From assembly GCF_040869045.1 (NCBI RefSeq), contig NC_090321.1, forward strand, positions 135,647,689 through 135,711,688: DNA of 64,000 nt, in the 5' to 3' direction. Origin of the DNA: Eurosta solidaginis (Eukaryota; Arthropoda; Insecta; Diptera; Tephritidae). The notes under the pieces are model-generated. The model searched no databases and was not told the origin of the DNA. It was given only the letters and a program-made list of their open reading frames with translations. Below, in pieces: positions 53,994 through 63,689 of this stretch. A program made the translations under genes and the position numbers. Each line of letters opens with the position of its first letter. The first letter of the stretch is position 1.

Positions 53994-55418
53994 TCAAACT
54001 TTCAAGTTTGCACTCCGAGCAAAACAACAGTAATTAGAAGTCACGTGAAAAGTTTTGATCTCATTAAATATTGAGTTTTCAGAAATGCCGGTTTCCTTTG
54101 CATTATTAATTTCTAAGTCAGTTTTATAACTATCTTCATTTCTCAAAAATGGAATAATTTTGTATCTTTCTGCATATCTTCTTTTTTTCTGCCACATAAA
54201 CGGCAGTATGTGTGATGGTAGCGTGTTCCGCCTACCACACCGTATGCCATGGGTACAAACCCCGGGCAAAGCAACATCAAAATTTTAGAAATAAGGTTTT
54301 TCAATTAGAAGAAAGTTTTTCTAAGCGGGGTCGCCCCTCGGCAGTGTTTGGCAAGCGCTCCGAGTGTATTTCTGCCATGAAAATCTCTCAGTGAAAACTT
54401 ATCTGCCTTGCAGATGCCGCTCGGAGTCGGCATAAAACATGTAAGTCCCGTCTGGCCAATTTGTAGGGAAAATCAAGAGGAGCACGACGCAAATTGGAAG
54501 AGAAGCTCGGCCTTAGATCTCTTCGGAGGTTATCGCGCCTTACATTTATTTATTTTTTTATTTAAACGGCAGTATTTGTTGGAACTGAAAGGTTTAGAAA
54601 ATCCGAGAGTCGTAAGCTATCTCCTAATACTAAACCTAAAGTGAAATAAACATGATAAGTACTTCCACTGCTATTAATTTTGATGTCTTCTTCTTTTAAG
54701 TGCCTTATTTCTTCTTTGAGTGCATACAACGTTTTGTTACTTCCGTAAGCTTTGATCAATGTAGATTTGAAAAGACTAGGTACAAATATAAAGTTAAGAT
54801 TTGCACTTAAATGATCAGGAATTGTAGGAAAAGATAAATATATTCCGCATATGGAATCTTTAGAGTTACGAATTCCTAGTGGATTGTTGATTTCAAAGTC
54901 ATCTGCGTATAAAAAGTATGGTATTACTATTTTTTTAATACCTATTACAGCTTTTTTTCTTTATATAAGGACACGTTAACAAAGCTAGAATAATTTTTAC
55001 TTTTCTCTAAAACTTCTATGTTTTCTATTGTATCCGTGAGAAGTGTGCCAACTTCAAATATTTTTCTTATGCAATATCTTAACTTAAATACATATGCTTC
55101 TGACTTTGACCCTTTTAAAACTGTACGGCCGGAAGCAATTTTTTCTGCTATTTCATTGTTTACAGTATATGTGTAAAATTGTTCAAACATGTCATATTGA
55201 CTTAAATATTGTGTAAATGTATGCACGGTTTGTACATTTTTAAATGGATTTGACAGAATATTTAGGATTTCTGTAATCTGTGTAGGATTTGAAATACAAG
55301 ATTTGACATTTGAAACAATTATTTGACAAAAATTTGTTATTTTGGATTGAATATATATAGCGTCCTTACGCGAGAAATTATCTTTTGCATACAATTCACA
55401 TGTTAAGCTTAAAGCAGA
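53994..55418 (-). pseudogene. Uncharacterised repetitive protein gene (middle part), antisense
   Basis: On the minus strand, past the BEL-3 insertion: LSLTCELYAKDNFSRKDAIY, ITEILNILSNPFKN, YVFKLRYCIRKIFEV (55418-54945); then in another frame PYFLYADDFEINNPLG, IYLSFPTIPDHLSANL and VYFTLGLVLGDSL (to ~54600); then, beyond the SINE, YCRLCGRKKEDMQKD and FNEIKTFHVTSNY (to 53994). I recognise the layout from a large family of uncharacterised animal proteins found in many copies, with N-terminal C2H2-like fingers; no function is established to my knowledge. At least two frameshifts plus two insertions make it dead. The 'YADD' here is not a reverse transcriptase. Confidence 0.65.
54197..54575 (+). mobile_element. 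tRNA-derived SINE with 13-bp target duplication
   Basis: Body 54210-54562, duplication TAAACGGCAGTAT at 54197-54209 and 54563-54575. It has tRNA-like A and B boxes at the start, a GC-rich body (GGGGTCGCCCCTCGGCAGTG, GCTCGGCCTTAGATCTCTTC) and ends in TTTATT repeats. It interrupts the antisense gene. Confidence 0.88.
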
Positions 55419-56213
55419 TGTTGAGTTCGAATTTTCAACCATGAGACATATTTATATTGGCGGCCACCGTGGTGTGATGGTAGCGTGCTCCGCCTACCGC
55501 ACCGTATGCCCCAGGTTCACACCCCGGGCAAAGCGACATCAAAATTTTAGAAATAAGGTTTTTCAATTAGAAGAAAATTTTTCTAAGCGGGGTCGCCCCT
55601 CGGCAGTGTTTGGCAAGCGCTCCGGGTGTATTTCTGCCATGAAAACTCTCAGTGAAAACTCACCTGCCTTGCAGATGCCGTTCGGAGTCGGCATAAAACA
55701 TGTAGGTCCCGTCCGGCCAATTTGTAGGGAAAATCAAGAGGAGCACGACGCAAAGTGGAAGAGAAGCTCGGCCTTAGATCTCTTCGGAGGTTATCGCGCC
55801 TTACATTTATTTTAAGCGCCAATTAAGTAAGTAAGTAAGTAAGAGACATATTTATTTATTATTACAAGGGTTAATGCACAATCATGCCAATCATGTGATG
55901 TATTGACATTTGCATTATCTCTATTCATTTTGTTCACAATTCTTTCTTACATTCTGGCTTACAGTCCACTTTTCTTATTTATACCGCTCGTTTCGAATAA
56001 TTGCTTTTGCTAATACTTGCCAATATTTTTGAGTACTTTAATTTGAATTAATAAAGTTATTTGTTGTTAAGAATTAAAGTATTATCGAGTATTGATTTCG
56101 ATTTGGAAACCACCGCATCAGAGCAGCAGAAGCATTTCTTGCCGTACTGACAACCCGCTACAGGTATTAGCCGCAAAAGGTGAATATACAAGAGAAGGTA
56201 ATAATCCGCACCA
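55419..56213 (+). repeat. BEL-3 5' LTR, interrupted by a SINE
   Basis: Begins TGTTGAGTTCG, ends CCGCACCA. The 400 bp of SINE plus duplicated target start after CATGAGACATATTTAT. The primer site downstream is probably TGGTCCTACGAACCG (56218-56232). Confidence 0.92.
55443..55855 (+). mobile_element. tRNA-derived SINE inserted in the BEL-3 5' LTR
   Basis: Body 55456-55842, duplication GAGACATATTTAT at 55443-55455 and 55843-55855. A box in GTGATGGTAGCGTGCTC, B box GGTTCACACCCCGGG, a ~300-bp body and a (TAAG)n tail. It is full length and well preserved; same family as at 54210. Pol III transcription and mobilisation by a LINE are inferred from the family. Confidence 0.93.
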
Positions 56214-56555
56214 TTTTTGGTCCTACGAACCGAATTCGCTGTAACAAGTGCAAGTATAATCGTATATAAATTTTAATCGCCATATACTTGCATACTATTG
56301 TCAACGAAAAATCTATAATCTTCCGCAATTTCGTCAGCAAGGTATCATACATTTTACATCTAAAACCGGCGTGACATTCATTTGCCCTTTTAACACTTTC
56401 CCTATTGCCGACCTTTCGTACATCTCGCCTTTCATTTGGCCTCTGCAAGAAGCAATAACGAAAACATCAGCGGAGATTCTTACATACATACATATTCATT
56501 GTAATTGTTAACCACAATAAATAAATTTTTACAATTCAATTATTAGTTAAAGAAA
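56214..56555 (+). other. BEL-3 leader
   Basis: Untranslated region between LTR and gag start; the primer site is at its beginning, and no other feature is seen. Confidence 0.7.
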
Positions 56556-57467
56556 ATGTCTACTTTCGTCAAAACGCGTGATTCTGCCCTCAACGCCATT
56601 AAGCGGTATATGACGAAAAGTAAGGACGACGATTTTATTTTGGATGTCGATAATGTTGAAAGCTATCTGACATTGTTGAGTGAGCAATAGGCTCGTTTCA
56701 ACACCGCGCAAGATGCAGTAGAGGTTTCGTGTGGAGCCGACAATATTGAGGTGGATGAAAATGCTCGCATACAGGCCGAAACCTGGTATTGCACGGCGTT
56801 GGCAAATTTTAAGCGCGTGCAGAAATGTAGAGCAGAATCTGTGTCGCAACCAATTTCGTCGTCAGCAACTGTGTCTGCATCCATTCGACTGCCCAAAATG
56901 GATCTTCCAACATTCGCCGGCGATTCAACTGAATGGATCGCGTTTTACGATGCTTTTTGTTCGCTAGTCGAAAACAATACTACCTTGTCGGGCGGGCAAA
57001 AGTTGTACTATCTGCGTAGTTGTTTAAAAGGATACGCCCTTAGCATAATAAGTGGCTTTAAGGTAAGCGACGCAAACTATAATATGGCGTGGAACCTGCT
57101 CAGGGCGTGTTACAAGGTTATGCGCGTCATCGTTGAAATGCATATTAAGGCCTTAGGTGACATTAAAAAGGTCACAAATGACTCTACTGATGCCATCAAA
57201 AGCGTTCTTAATGCATTTCATCAGCACATTCGAGAGCTCAAAGCGTTAGGTAGGCCGGTCGAGTTTTGGGACGATTGGCTAGTCCACGAGATCGTTAACA
57301 AACTAGCGTTCGAGAACCGGAAGCAGTGGGAGTTATCGCTGGTAAGCGATGAGCCACCAACCCTTGATCAGTTGACTACATTTTTAGAAATACGATGCCG
57401 CTCGTTAGCGACGCTAACTACGCCTGATACCCAGACCACAGTAGGGAAGGTAACCCCGTCAAAATAA
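56556..57467 (+). pseudogene. BEL-3 gag, one internal TAG
   Basis: From ATG 56556 (MSTFVKTRDSALNAIKRYM), the frame has TAG at 56688-56690 (after LTLLSEQ) and ends with TAA at 57465-57467. Landmarks are IRLPKMDLPTFAGDSTEW, FYDAFCSLVENN, KLYYLRSCLKGYALSII and LLRACYKVMR. In working elements the frame continues into the zinc knuckles; the in-frame sequence indeed continues after 57467, so the TAA is probably a mutation. Confidence 0.88.
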
Positions 57468-58315
57468 GCTGGAAAGTCAACAAAAGTTTTGCACGCGAGC
57501 TCGGAACGAGCCAATACGCGATGTCTATTCTGCAATGCAAGTCACAGGATTTATGCTTGTGAGAGGTTCCGCAATCTAGATGCCACCGCCAAATCGAAAT
57601 TCCTTAAAGAATCCAAAGCCTGTCTTAACTCTTTGAGTCCTGGACATTTCAAAGACCGCTGTAACAGTACCTCCGCATGCGGTATATGCCACCAACGGCA
57701 TCACACACTGCTTCATGGTATGGGAGTATCAACCGCTAGCACTACAATAGCTCATTTCATCGCTGAGGCTGACTGCAATGCAACGACAGCTCCATCTGCT
57801 ATCCCCCTTACAACTTTCTCGACTAGTACCGCATCCACTATCGTTAAACCACCATTAACTTCCGCTTCCACATCTGTTTCGTCATGCTTGAGCTCTGAGG
57901 CTGACCCGCTAGCCATAAGGCAACATGCCGTTTTGCTTTCAACCGCTGCCGTGAAGATTCGCGATAGTTCCAATAGATGGCAGACAGCTCGTCTGTTATT
58001 TGATTCGGGTTCAAATGCGACGTTCGTAACCGAGGCGTGTGGGCAGCGTTTAGGACTACCCCGTACATCGGCTTCCGTAGTGGTCACTGGGATCGGTTCA
58101 TCCCAAGGAGGTCGCTGTAAGGGTGAGACATCACTTTTACTCTCATCGAGTTTTTCGGATGACTGCTACTCAATAGATGCGGTTGGACTTTGTGCGGATA
58201 TATTGATACTTCGCCGTCGTCAACCCAACAAGTACAAACGCTGCACTGTGATGTGCAAATCGATCGAGCTCTGACTAGGCTGTGGGAACTTTAGGAGTCT
58301 CCACGTAAACAGCAT
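57468..58315 (+). pseudogene. BEL-3 zinc knuckles and protease, truncated
   Basis: Same frame as gag. CLFCNASHRIYACERF, then CLNSLSPGHFKDRC (second Cys is Ser) and CGICHQRHHTLLH. After a Thr/Ser-rich linker comes the protease motif RLLFDSGSNATFVTEACG, with catalytic Asp present. The frame ends at 58272-58274 shortly after, with the rest of the protease apparently deleted, since RT-linker sequence (FEERFCEDHF) follows at once. Confidence 0.85.
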
Positions 58316-59135
58316 TTGACGTTCGAAGAGCGCTTCTGTGAAGATCACTTCGCATCTACGCACTGCCGGTTGCCTGATGGTCGCTTTCTAGTGGAGTTAC
58401 CGCTGAAAGTTGACGTGCCATTGGGTGACTCTCGCGACTTCGCAGTTCGCAGTCTGCTGCATATGGAACGGAGGATGACTCGTGACACCAAGTTGCAGGC
58501 ACATTACAACGAGTTCATGCAAGAGCTTATGGAAATGGGACATATGGAAACCGTAACGGGAACAACGAATAATGCTGTCTATTACATGCCGCATCATGCA
58601 GTGTTGAAGGAGTCCAGCGTCACGACGAAGCTAAGAGTCGTTTTCAATGCTTCCGCTAAAACTTCGTCCGGAAATTCGCTAAACGACGGGCTGTTTGTTG
58701 GACCGCAACTGCAACAGGATCTGTATTCCATACTATTACGCTTTCGAACTCATCGCTATGCTGTAACAGCGGATGTTCCTAAGATGTATCGTCAGGTATG
58801 CGTATCGTCGAAGCACGTGGATCTGCAACGCATCGTTTGGCGTTCTGATCCATCTGTGCCTATTCAAGACTACCGCATGCTACGAGTGACCTATGGTGTG
58901 GCGGCCGCGTCTCATTTCGTCGAACAGCTGCGAAAGATCCATTTCAGCGATTCTTAATGATTTTTATATGGACGATTTGCTTACTGGCGCATCCTGCAAA
59001 GCTCATTTGCAATCATTACAACGGAACGTGTCGGAGATTTCGAAGGAAGGTGGTTTCGAACTGCGAAAGTGGGCAACGAATTGCAAAGAGCTGAACGAAA
59101 GTATCTCCGAGTCATCAGGAAGTATATCACACTAG
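58316..59135 (+). pseudogene. BEL-3 reverse transcriptase
   Basis: 58316-58957 has YYMPHHAVLKESSVTTKLRV, VFNASAKTSSGNSLND, YAVTADVPKMYRQV and TYGVAAASHF, where related elements have a small gap filled with ~25 residues. After a frame change, 58893-59135 holds the catalytic NDFYMDDLLTGAS (Met before the Asp pair) and FELRKWATNCKEL, ending in a TAG. Only one or two lesions separate it from a working enzyme's layout. Confidence 0.87.
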
Positions 59136-60941
59136 GTGGTGGATGGTAAGGACGTACATGCGCTTGGTTTAATGTGGGATACCAAGCAAGATCATTTCAC
59201 CTTTGCAGTCAACCTGAAGGAGGAACCTACACGTCTAACTAAAAGATCGTTCTTGGCCGATGCTAGCACATTGTTCGACCCTTTGGGTTTACTCGCTCCG
59301 GTAACAATCAAATCGAAGATGTGGTTCCAAGACGTTTGGCGCTCTGCAGTTGGATGGGACGACCTGATCCCAGACTCGATCTCCAGAGCGTGGCTCGATC
59401 ACCGGTTTCAGCTGCAGAAACTGAGAGAATTGAGGGTGAATCGCTGGCTTGGATCTGGAACAACTGGGGCACTTACCGAGCTACATGTTTTTGCTGACGC
59501 TTCGGAACGCGCTTATGCTGCTGTTATCTACGCTCGCACCTTGCAATACGACGGCACGGTCACAGTTTCTATCATTTCGTCGAAAACTAAGGTGGCACCG
59601 CTCAAAACGACCACACTGCCGCGTCTAGAAATTTGTGCGGCGCATTTAGCTTCAAAATTAGTTCGTAGCGTGTTGAACAGTTGGTGCGATCTCCGTTACC
59701 CGCTGTACGCTTGGACGGGTTCGACGATCACGCTATCTTGGCTGCAAGCACACCCTAGCAGATGGATGACCTTCATAGCAAACCGAATTGCCGACGTTCA
59801 AGAAATCTTGCCTCCCGAGTGTTGGAATCATGTGCGTACAGCATTGAATCCTGCTGATTGTGCTTCAAGGGGTATACCGCCTTCTGATTTGCTTGGACAA
59901 CAGCTGTGGTGGAACGGTCCTGATTTTTTGAAGGGTACAAACCAGTTCTGGAAGGAAGGTTCCTTGAAGCCGCACACAACCAATCTAGGCGTCCGCAACA
60001 AGGTCGTAGCCCACGTGATCAACTCGGATGACCACTGGCCAGTCATTAGGAAATATTCGTCGTTTTCCAAGTTGCGTCGTGTCATCGCTTACATATTAAG
60101 GTATATCTCAAACTCTCGTGCTGCTATCAAACGCCTCGATGAAAAACGAGCTGGATTTTTAAGCGGTCTGGAGTTAATGGAAGCTGAACGCTGCTTAATA
60201 AAGTATTCGCAAACCCTTTACTTTGCTAACGAGATCTCCTGTTGCACCGCAAATCGGCCGATCCCGGTACCCAGTAGCTTGTTGCGCTTGCAGCCCTTTC
60301 TCGACGCGAACGGTATTCTTCGGGTAGGTGGACGACTAAAATCCGCAGAGGTCACGAATGATGTCAGGCATTCAATAATTTTGGCTAAAAATTCCCCGCT
60401 ATCTCGATTAATAATTTCTGATATTCACCGTTTTCCATTACATGCTGGGCCGCGCATAATGCAGGTCGTATTGCAACGTCGCTACTGGATAATTGGCGTC
60501 CGCAGTTTAATCCGTAGCATTTATCATAAGTGTGTTAAGTGCACTTGCATCAATCGCAATGCCTCCAAACAGTCCATGGGTGACCTTCCAGCGTATCGTA
60601 CGACTTACTCTCGCTGCTTCACACGCACTGCGGTCGACTTCGCCGGCCCATATTCGTATAAGTTTACCCATGGAAGAGGAGCGAAATCCATTAAGGGCTA
60701 TATTTGTTCTTTTATTTGTATGTGCACGGGTGCGATGCATCTGGAGTTCGTAGGAGATCTGTCGACCCCTGCATTCCTCAACGCGTTCAAGCGTTTTATT
60801 AATCGTAGAGGATGCTGCAAGACGATGTTTTCCGATAATGGCACGAATTTCGTCGGAGCCGAGAAGGAGCTTCGTGTCATGTACGAAAAATGTATGGAAG
60901 ACGATACTCTGCAGAATTTCTTTGCTGATTCGCACATATAA
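59136..60941 (+). CDS. BEL-3 RNase H and integrase, 601-codon open frame
   Basis: Long uninterrupted frame: ALGLMWDTKQDHFTF, LFDPLGLLAPVTIKSKMWFQ, HVFADASERAYAAVIYART (RNase H), LPRLEICAAHLASKL, then YAWTGSTITLSW, where the usual catalytic Asp is Gly. Integrase: HRFPLHAGPRIMQVVLQ and CVKCTCINRN (finger), TAVDFAGPY (Asp), FSDNGTNFVGAEKEL (Asp). It stops at TAA 60939-60941, just before RFNPPTAPHMGGYWETG, which carries the third acid in the same frame. Confidence 0.9.
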   Translation: MVDGKDVHALGLMWDTKQDHFTFAVNLKEEPTRLTKRSFLADASTLFDPLGLLAPVTIKSKMWFQDVWRSAVGWDDLIPDSISRAWLDHRFQLQKLRELRVNRWLGSGTTGALTELHVFADASERAYAAVIYARTLQYDGTVTVSIISSKTKVAPLKTTTLPRLEICAAHLASKLVRSVLNSWCDLRYPLYAWTGSTITLSWLQAHPSRWMTFIANRIADVQEILPPECWNHVRTALNPADCASRGIPPSDLLGQQLWWNGPDFLKGTNQFWKEGSLKPHTTNLGVRNKVVAHVINSDDHWPVIRKYSSFSKLRRVIAYILRYISNSRAAIKRLDEKRAGFLSGLELMEAERCLIKYSQTLYFANEISCCTANRPIPVPSSLLRLQPFLDANGILRVGGRLKSAEVTNDVRHSIILAKNSPLSRLIISDIHRFPLHAGPRIMQVVLQRRYWIIGVRSLIRSIYHKCVKCTCINRNASKQSMGDLPAYRTTYSRCFTRTAVDFAGPYSYKFTHGRGAKSIKGYICSFICMCTGAMHLEFVGDLSTPAFLNAFKRFINRRGCCKTMFSDNGTNFVGAEKELRVMYEKCMEDDTLQNFFADSHI

Positions 60942-61544
60942 TGGCGCTTCAATCCACCGACCGCGCCTCACATGGGCGGATACTGGGAAACCGGTATAAA
61001 ACGGATCAAGTACCATCTGAAACGCGTTTTAGGAGAAACCCTCTTGTCCTAAGAGGAATTCAGCACGCTATTAATAGAAGTGGAAGCTTGCGTAAACTCC
61101 CGTCCATTGTGCGAGGTTTCCACGAATGCACTCGACCTCGAAGCTCTACCACCGGGGCACTTTATTATCGGCGAACCGGGGAAACCGGGGGGGGGGGGGG
61201 GGTTCCGGGGAAATCTCCGGCAACGGTGGCAGTTGATATCATCCATAAGACAGCATTTCTGGCGTCGTTGGAGAGACGAGTATCCCGTGAGTTTACAACG
61301 CCGCACCAAGTGGTTTAGACCGACGCGTAACTTTGAAGATGGAGATGTTGTGGCTGTATTTGACGAAGCTACCCCTCCCACAAAGTGGACACTAGCGAGG
61401 GTAGTTCGATGTCATCTGGGAGCTGACGGTCGCACAAGGGTCGTCACGGTAAAGACGCCTAATGGCGAATACAAACGGCCGATTACGAAAATATGCCTTC
61501 TACCTACGAAAGGTGATTTATTTTGCGAGAACGAAGAATCATGA
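60942..61544 (+). pseudogene. BEL-3 integrase end and C-terminal domain
   Basis: 60942-61080 encodes APHMGGYWETGIKRIKYHL with a TAA at about 61050; 61080-61544 encodes CVNSRPLCEVSTNALDLEAL, PPGHFIIGEP, then a run of 16 G (61187-61202) in place of ~10 family residues, then WRDEYPVSLQRRTKWF, EDGDVVAVFDEATPPTKW and RTRVVTVKT. The end at 61542-61544 is the natural C-terminus. Confidence 0.86.
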
Positions 61545-61773
61545 AAACACATTTTTTAACCATGTTAAAATTGCTCACATTTTTTATATTTTAAACATTG
61601 TTTTGTTAACAGTCGAATCTGAAGATAAAAATCTAATTCTGTTAAACTTTTTTTCTATAATGATTAAATTCTGTTAAGTTTATTTTTCTATTTTGTAAAC
61701 ATAAGAAATGTAAAATCATGTAATTTAAAGTTGAACGTATCATACGTAACTAGATAGTTCAAGGGCGGCGGTA
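61545..61773. other. BEL-3 3' untranslated region
   Basis: AT-rich, no coding signal; polypurine tract at its end. Confidence 0.7.
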
Positions 61774-62168
61774 TGTTGAGTTCGAATTTTCAACCATGAG
61801 ACATATTTATTTATTATTACAAGGGTTAATGCACAATCATGCCAATCCTGTATGTATTGACATTTGCATTATCTCTATTCCTTTTGTTCACAATTCTTTC
61901 TTACATTCTGGCTTACAGTCCACTTTTCTTATATATACCGCTCGCTTCGAATAATTGCTTTTGCTAATACTTGCCAATATTTTTGAGTACCTTAATTTGA
62001 ATTAATAAAGTTATTTGTTGTTAAGAATTAAAGTATTCTCGAGTATTGATTTCGATTTGGAAAACACCGCATCAGAGCAGCAGAAGCAATTTCTTGCCGT
62101 ACTGACAACCCGCTACAGGTATTAGCCGCAAAAGGTGAATCTACAAGAGAAGGTAATAATCCGCACCA
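61774..62168 (+). repeat. BEL-3 3' LTR (395 bp)
   Basis: Begins TGTTGAGTTCG after the purine-rich CAAGGGCGGCGGTA, ends CCGCACCA, followed by GCAGA. It shows the pre-insertion state of the site where the SINE sits in the 5' LTR. Confidence 0.93.
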
Positions 62169-62378
62169 GCAGATTTATGAATTTCATCCGAAAAGTTAAT
62201 GTTAACATTGCTCAGATTGTCATTCACAGATTCGGAAGTATTTGGCAGCGCTGCTAAGGCAATTTTATTGTAATCTTTCGGCTCATTGGAAAAGTTAAAT
62301 TTACATGATGAGGAGGACGATAACTTGAAGTGTTTTGCAAACGAGTATTTACTGGAGAAATGCTGAAAACAATTTCTT
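62169..62378 (-). pseudogene. N-terminal part of the same antisense gene, beyond BEL-3
   Basis: The minus strand reads FKCCQRNCFQHFSSKYSFAK and then HFKL, a C2H2-like finger, followed by a Ser-rich and acidic stretch (PNTSESVNDNLSNVNINF) up to IHKSA at the insertion point. Removing BEL-3 plus one GCAGA joins IHKSA to LSLTCEL in the same frame. Confidence 0.68.
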
Positions 62379-62404
62379 TGACAACATTTAAAAACTCAAT
62401 AGTT

Positions 62405-63600
62405 TTTATACTCAATTGAGCAGAGCTCACAGAGTATAATAACTTTGAATGGATAACGGTTGGTTGTACAGGTATAAAGGAATCGAGATAGATATAGACT
62501 TCCATATATCAAAATCATCAGTATCGAAAAAAAATTTGATTGTGCCATGTCCGTCCGTTAACACGATAACTTGAGTAAATTTTGAGGTATCTTGATGAAA
62601 TTTGGTATGTAGGTTCCTGGGCACTCATCTCAGATCGCTATTTAAAATGAACGACATTGGACTATAACCACGCCCACTTTTTCGATATCGAAAATTTCGA
62701 AAAATCGAAAAAATGCGATAATTCATTACCAAATACGGATAAAACGATGAAGCTTGGTAGGTGAGTTGAACTTATGACGCAGAATAGAAAATTAGTAAAA
62801 TTTTGGACAATGGGCGTGGCACCGCCCACTTTTAAAAGAAGGTTATTTAGAAGTTTTGCAAGCTGTAATTTGGCAGTCGTTGAAGATATCATGATGAAAT
62901 TTGGCAGGAACGTTACTCCTATTACTATATGTATGCTTAATAAAAATTAGCAAAATCGTAGAACGACCACGCCCACTTTAAAAAAAATTTTTTTTTAAGT
63001 CAAATTAAAAAAAAAAAGTTTATTTCTTTACAGTATATAAGTAAATTATTTCAACATTCAACTCCAGTAATGATATGGTGCATCAAAATACAAAAATAAA
63101 AGAAAATTTCAAAATGGGCGTGCCTCCGCCCTTTTTCATTTAATTTTTCTAGGATACTTTTAATGCCATAAGTCGAACAAAAATTTACCAATCCTTGTAA
63201 AATTTGGTAGGGGCTTAGATTCTAGGACGGTAACTGTTTTTTGTGAAAAAGGGCGAAATCGGTTGAAGCCACGCTCAGTTTTTATACACAGACGACCGTC
63301 TGTCCTTCCGCATGGCCGTTAACACAATAACTTGAGCACAAATCTATATATCTTTACTAAACTCAGTTCACGTACTTACCTGAACTCACTTTGTATTGGT
63401 ATAAAAAATGGCCGAAATCCGCCCACTTTTTCGATATCGAAAATTACGAATAATGAAAAAAATGCCATAATTCTATACCAAATACGAATAAAAGGGATGA
63501 AACATGGTAATTGGATTGGTTTATTGAGGCCAAATATAATTTTAGAAAAAAAACTTTGTAAAATGGGTGTGAAACCTAACATATTAAGTAGAAGAAAATG
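62405..63600 (-). repeat. Dispersed GGGCGTGG repeat, inverted copy
   Basis: Reverse complement of 20735-21860 along its full length, starting CTCAATTGAGCAGAGCTCAC and passing AACCACGCCCACTTTTTCG and ACGACCACGCCCACTTTAA. It contains a stretch (CCATGTCCGTCCGTTAACAC) that the first copy lacks. Short open frames inside are not genes. Confidence 0.82.
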
Positions 63601-63689
63601 AAAAAGTTCTGCAGGGCGAAATCAAAAGCTCTTTGAATCCTGTCAGGAATACTGTTCGTGTTATTACATTTTTATTTAAATAAATTAGC

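Larger units (their letters stand above)
46453..54300. repeat. Tandem segmental duplication (~4.7-kb unit)
   Basis: 46453-47455 matches 51167-52173, and 49145-51166 matches 52330-54295, almost base for base. The middle of the unit (47456-49144) is absent from the second copy and replaced by a 156-bp LINE-tail fragment. The junction at 51166/51167 fuses a truncated SINE to the A-rich LINE tail. Copies differ by scattered substitutions and small indels. Confidence 0.9.
55414..62173 (+). mobile_element. BEL-3: BEL/Pao retrotransposon with 5-bp target duplication
   Basis: LTRs 55419-56213 (including a SINE) and 61774-62168 bracket a complete but mutated gag-pol. The duplication GCAGA is at 55414-55418 and 62169-62173. 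Apart from the SINE, both LTRs are 395 bp and differ at only a few positions, indicating a fairly recent insertion. It differs in family from BEL-1 and BEL-2. Confidence 0.93.

Noticed and set aside
54840..54930. Reverse transcriptase call from the string YADD in the antisense gene
   Set aside because: The surrounding residues (FEINNPLG and following) do not fit any RT palm motif and instead match an uncharacterised protein family.
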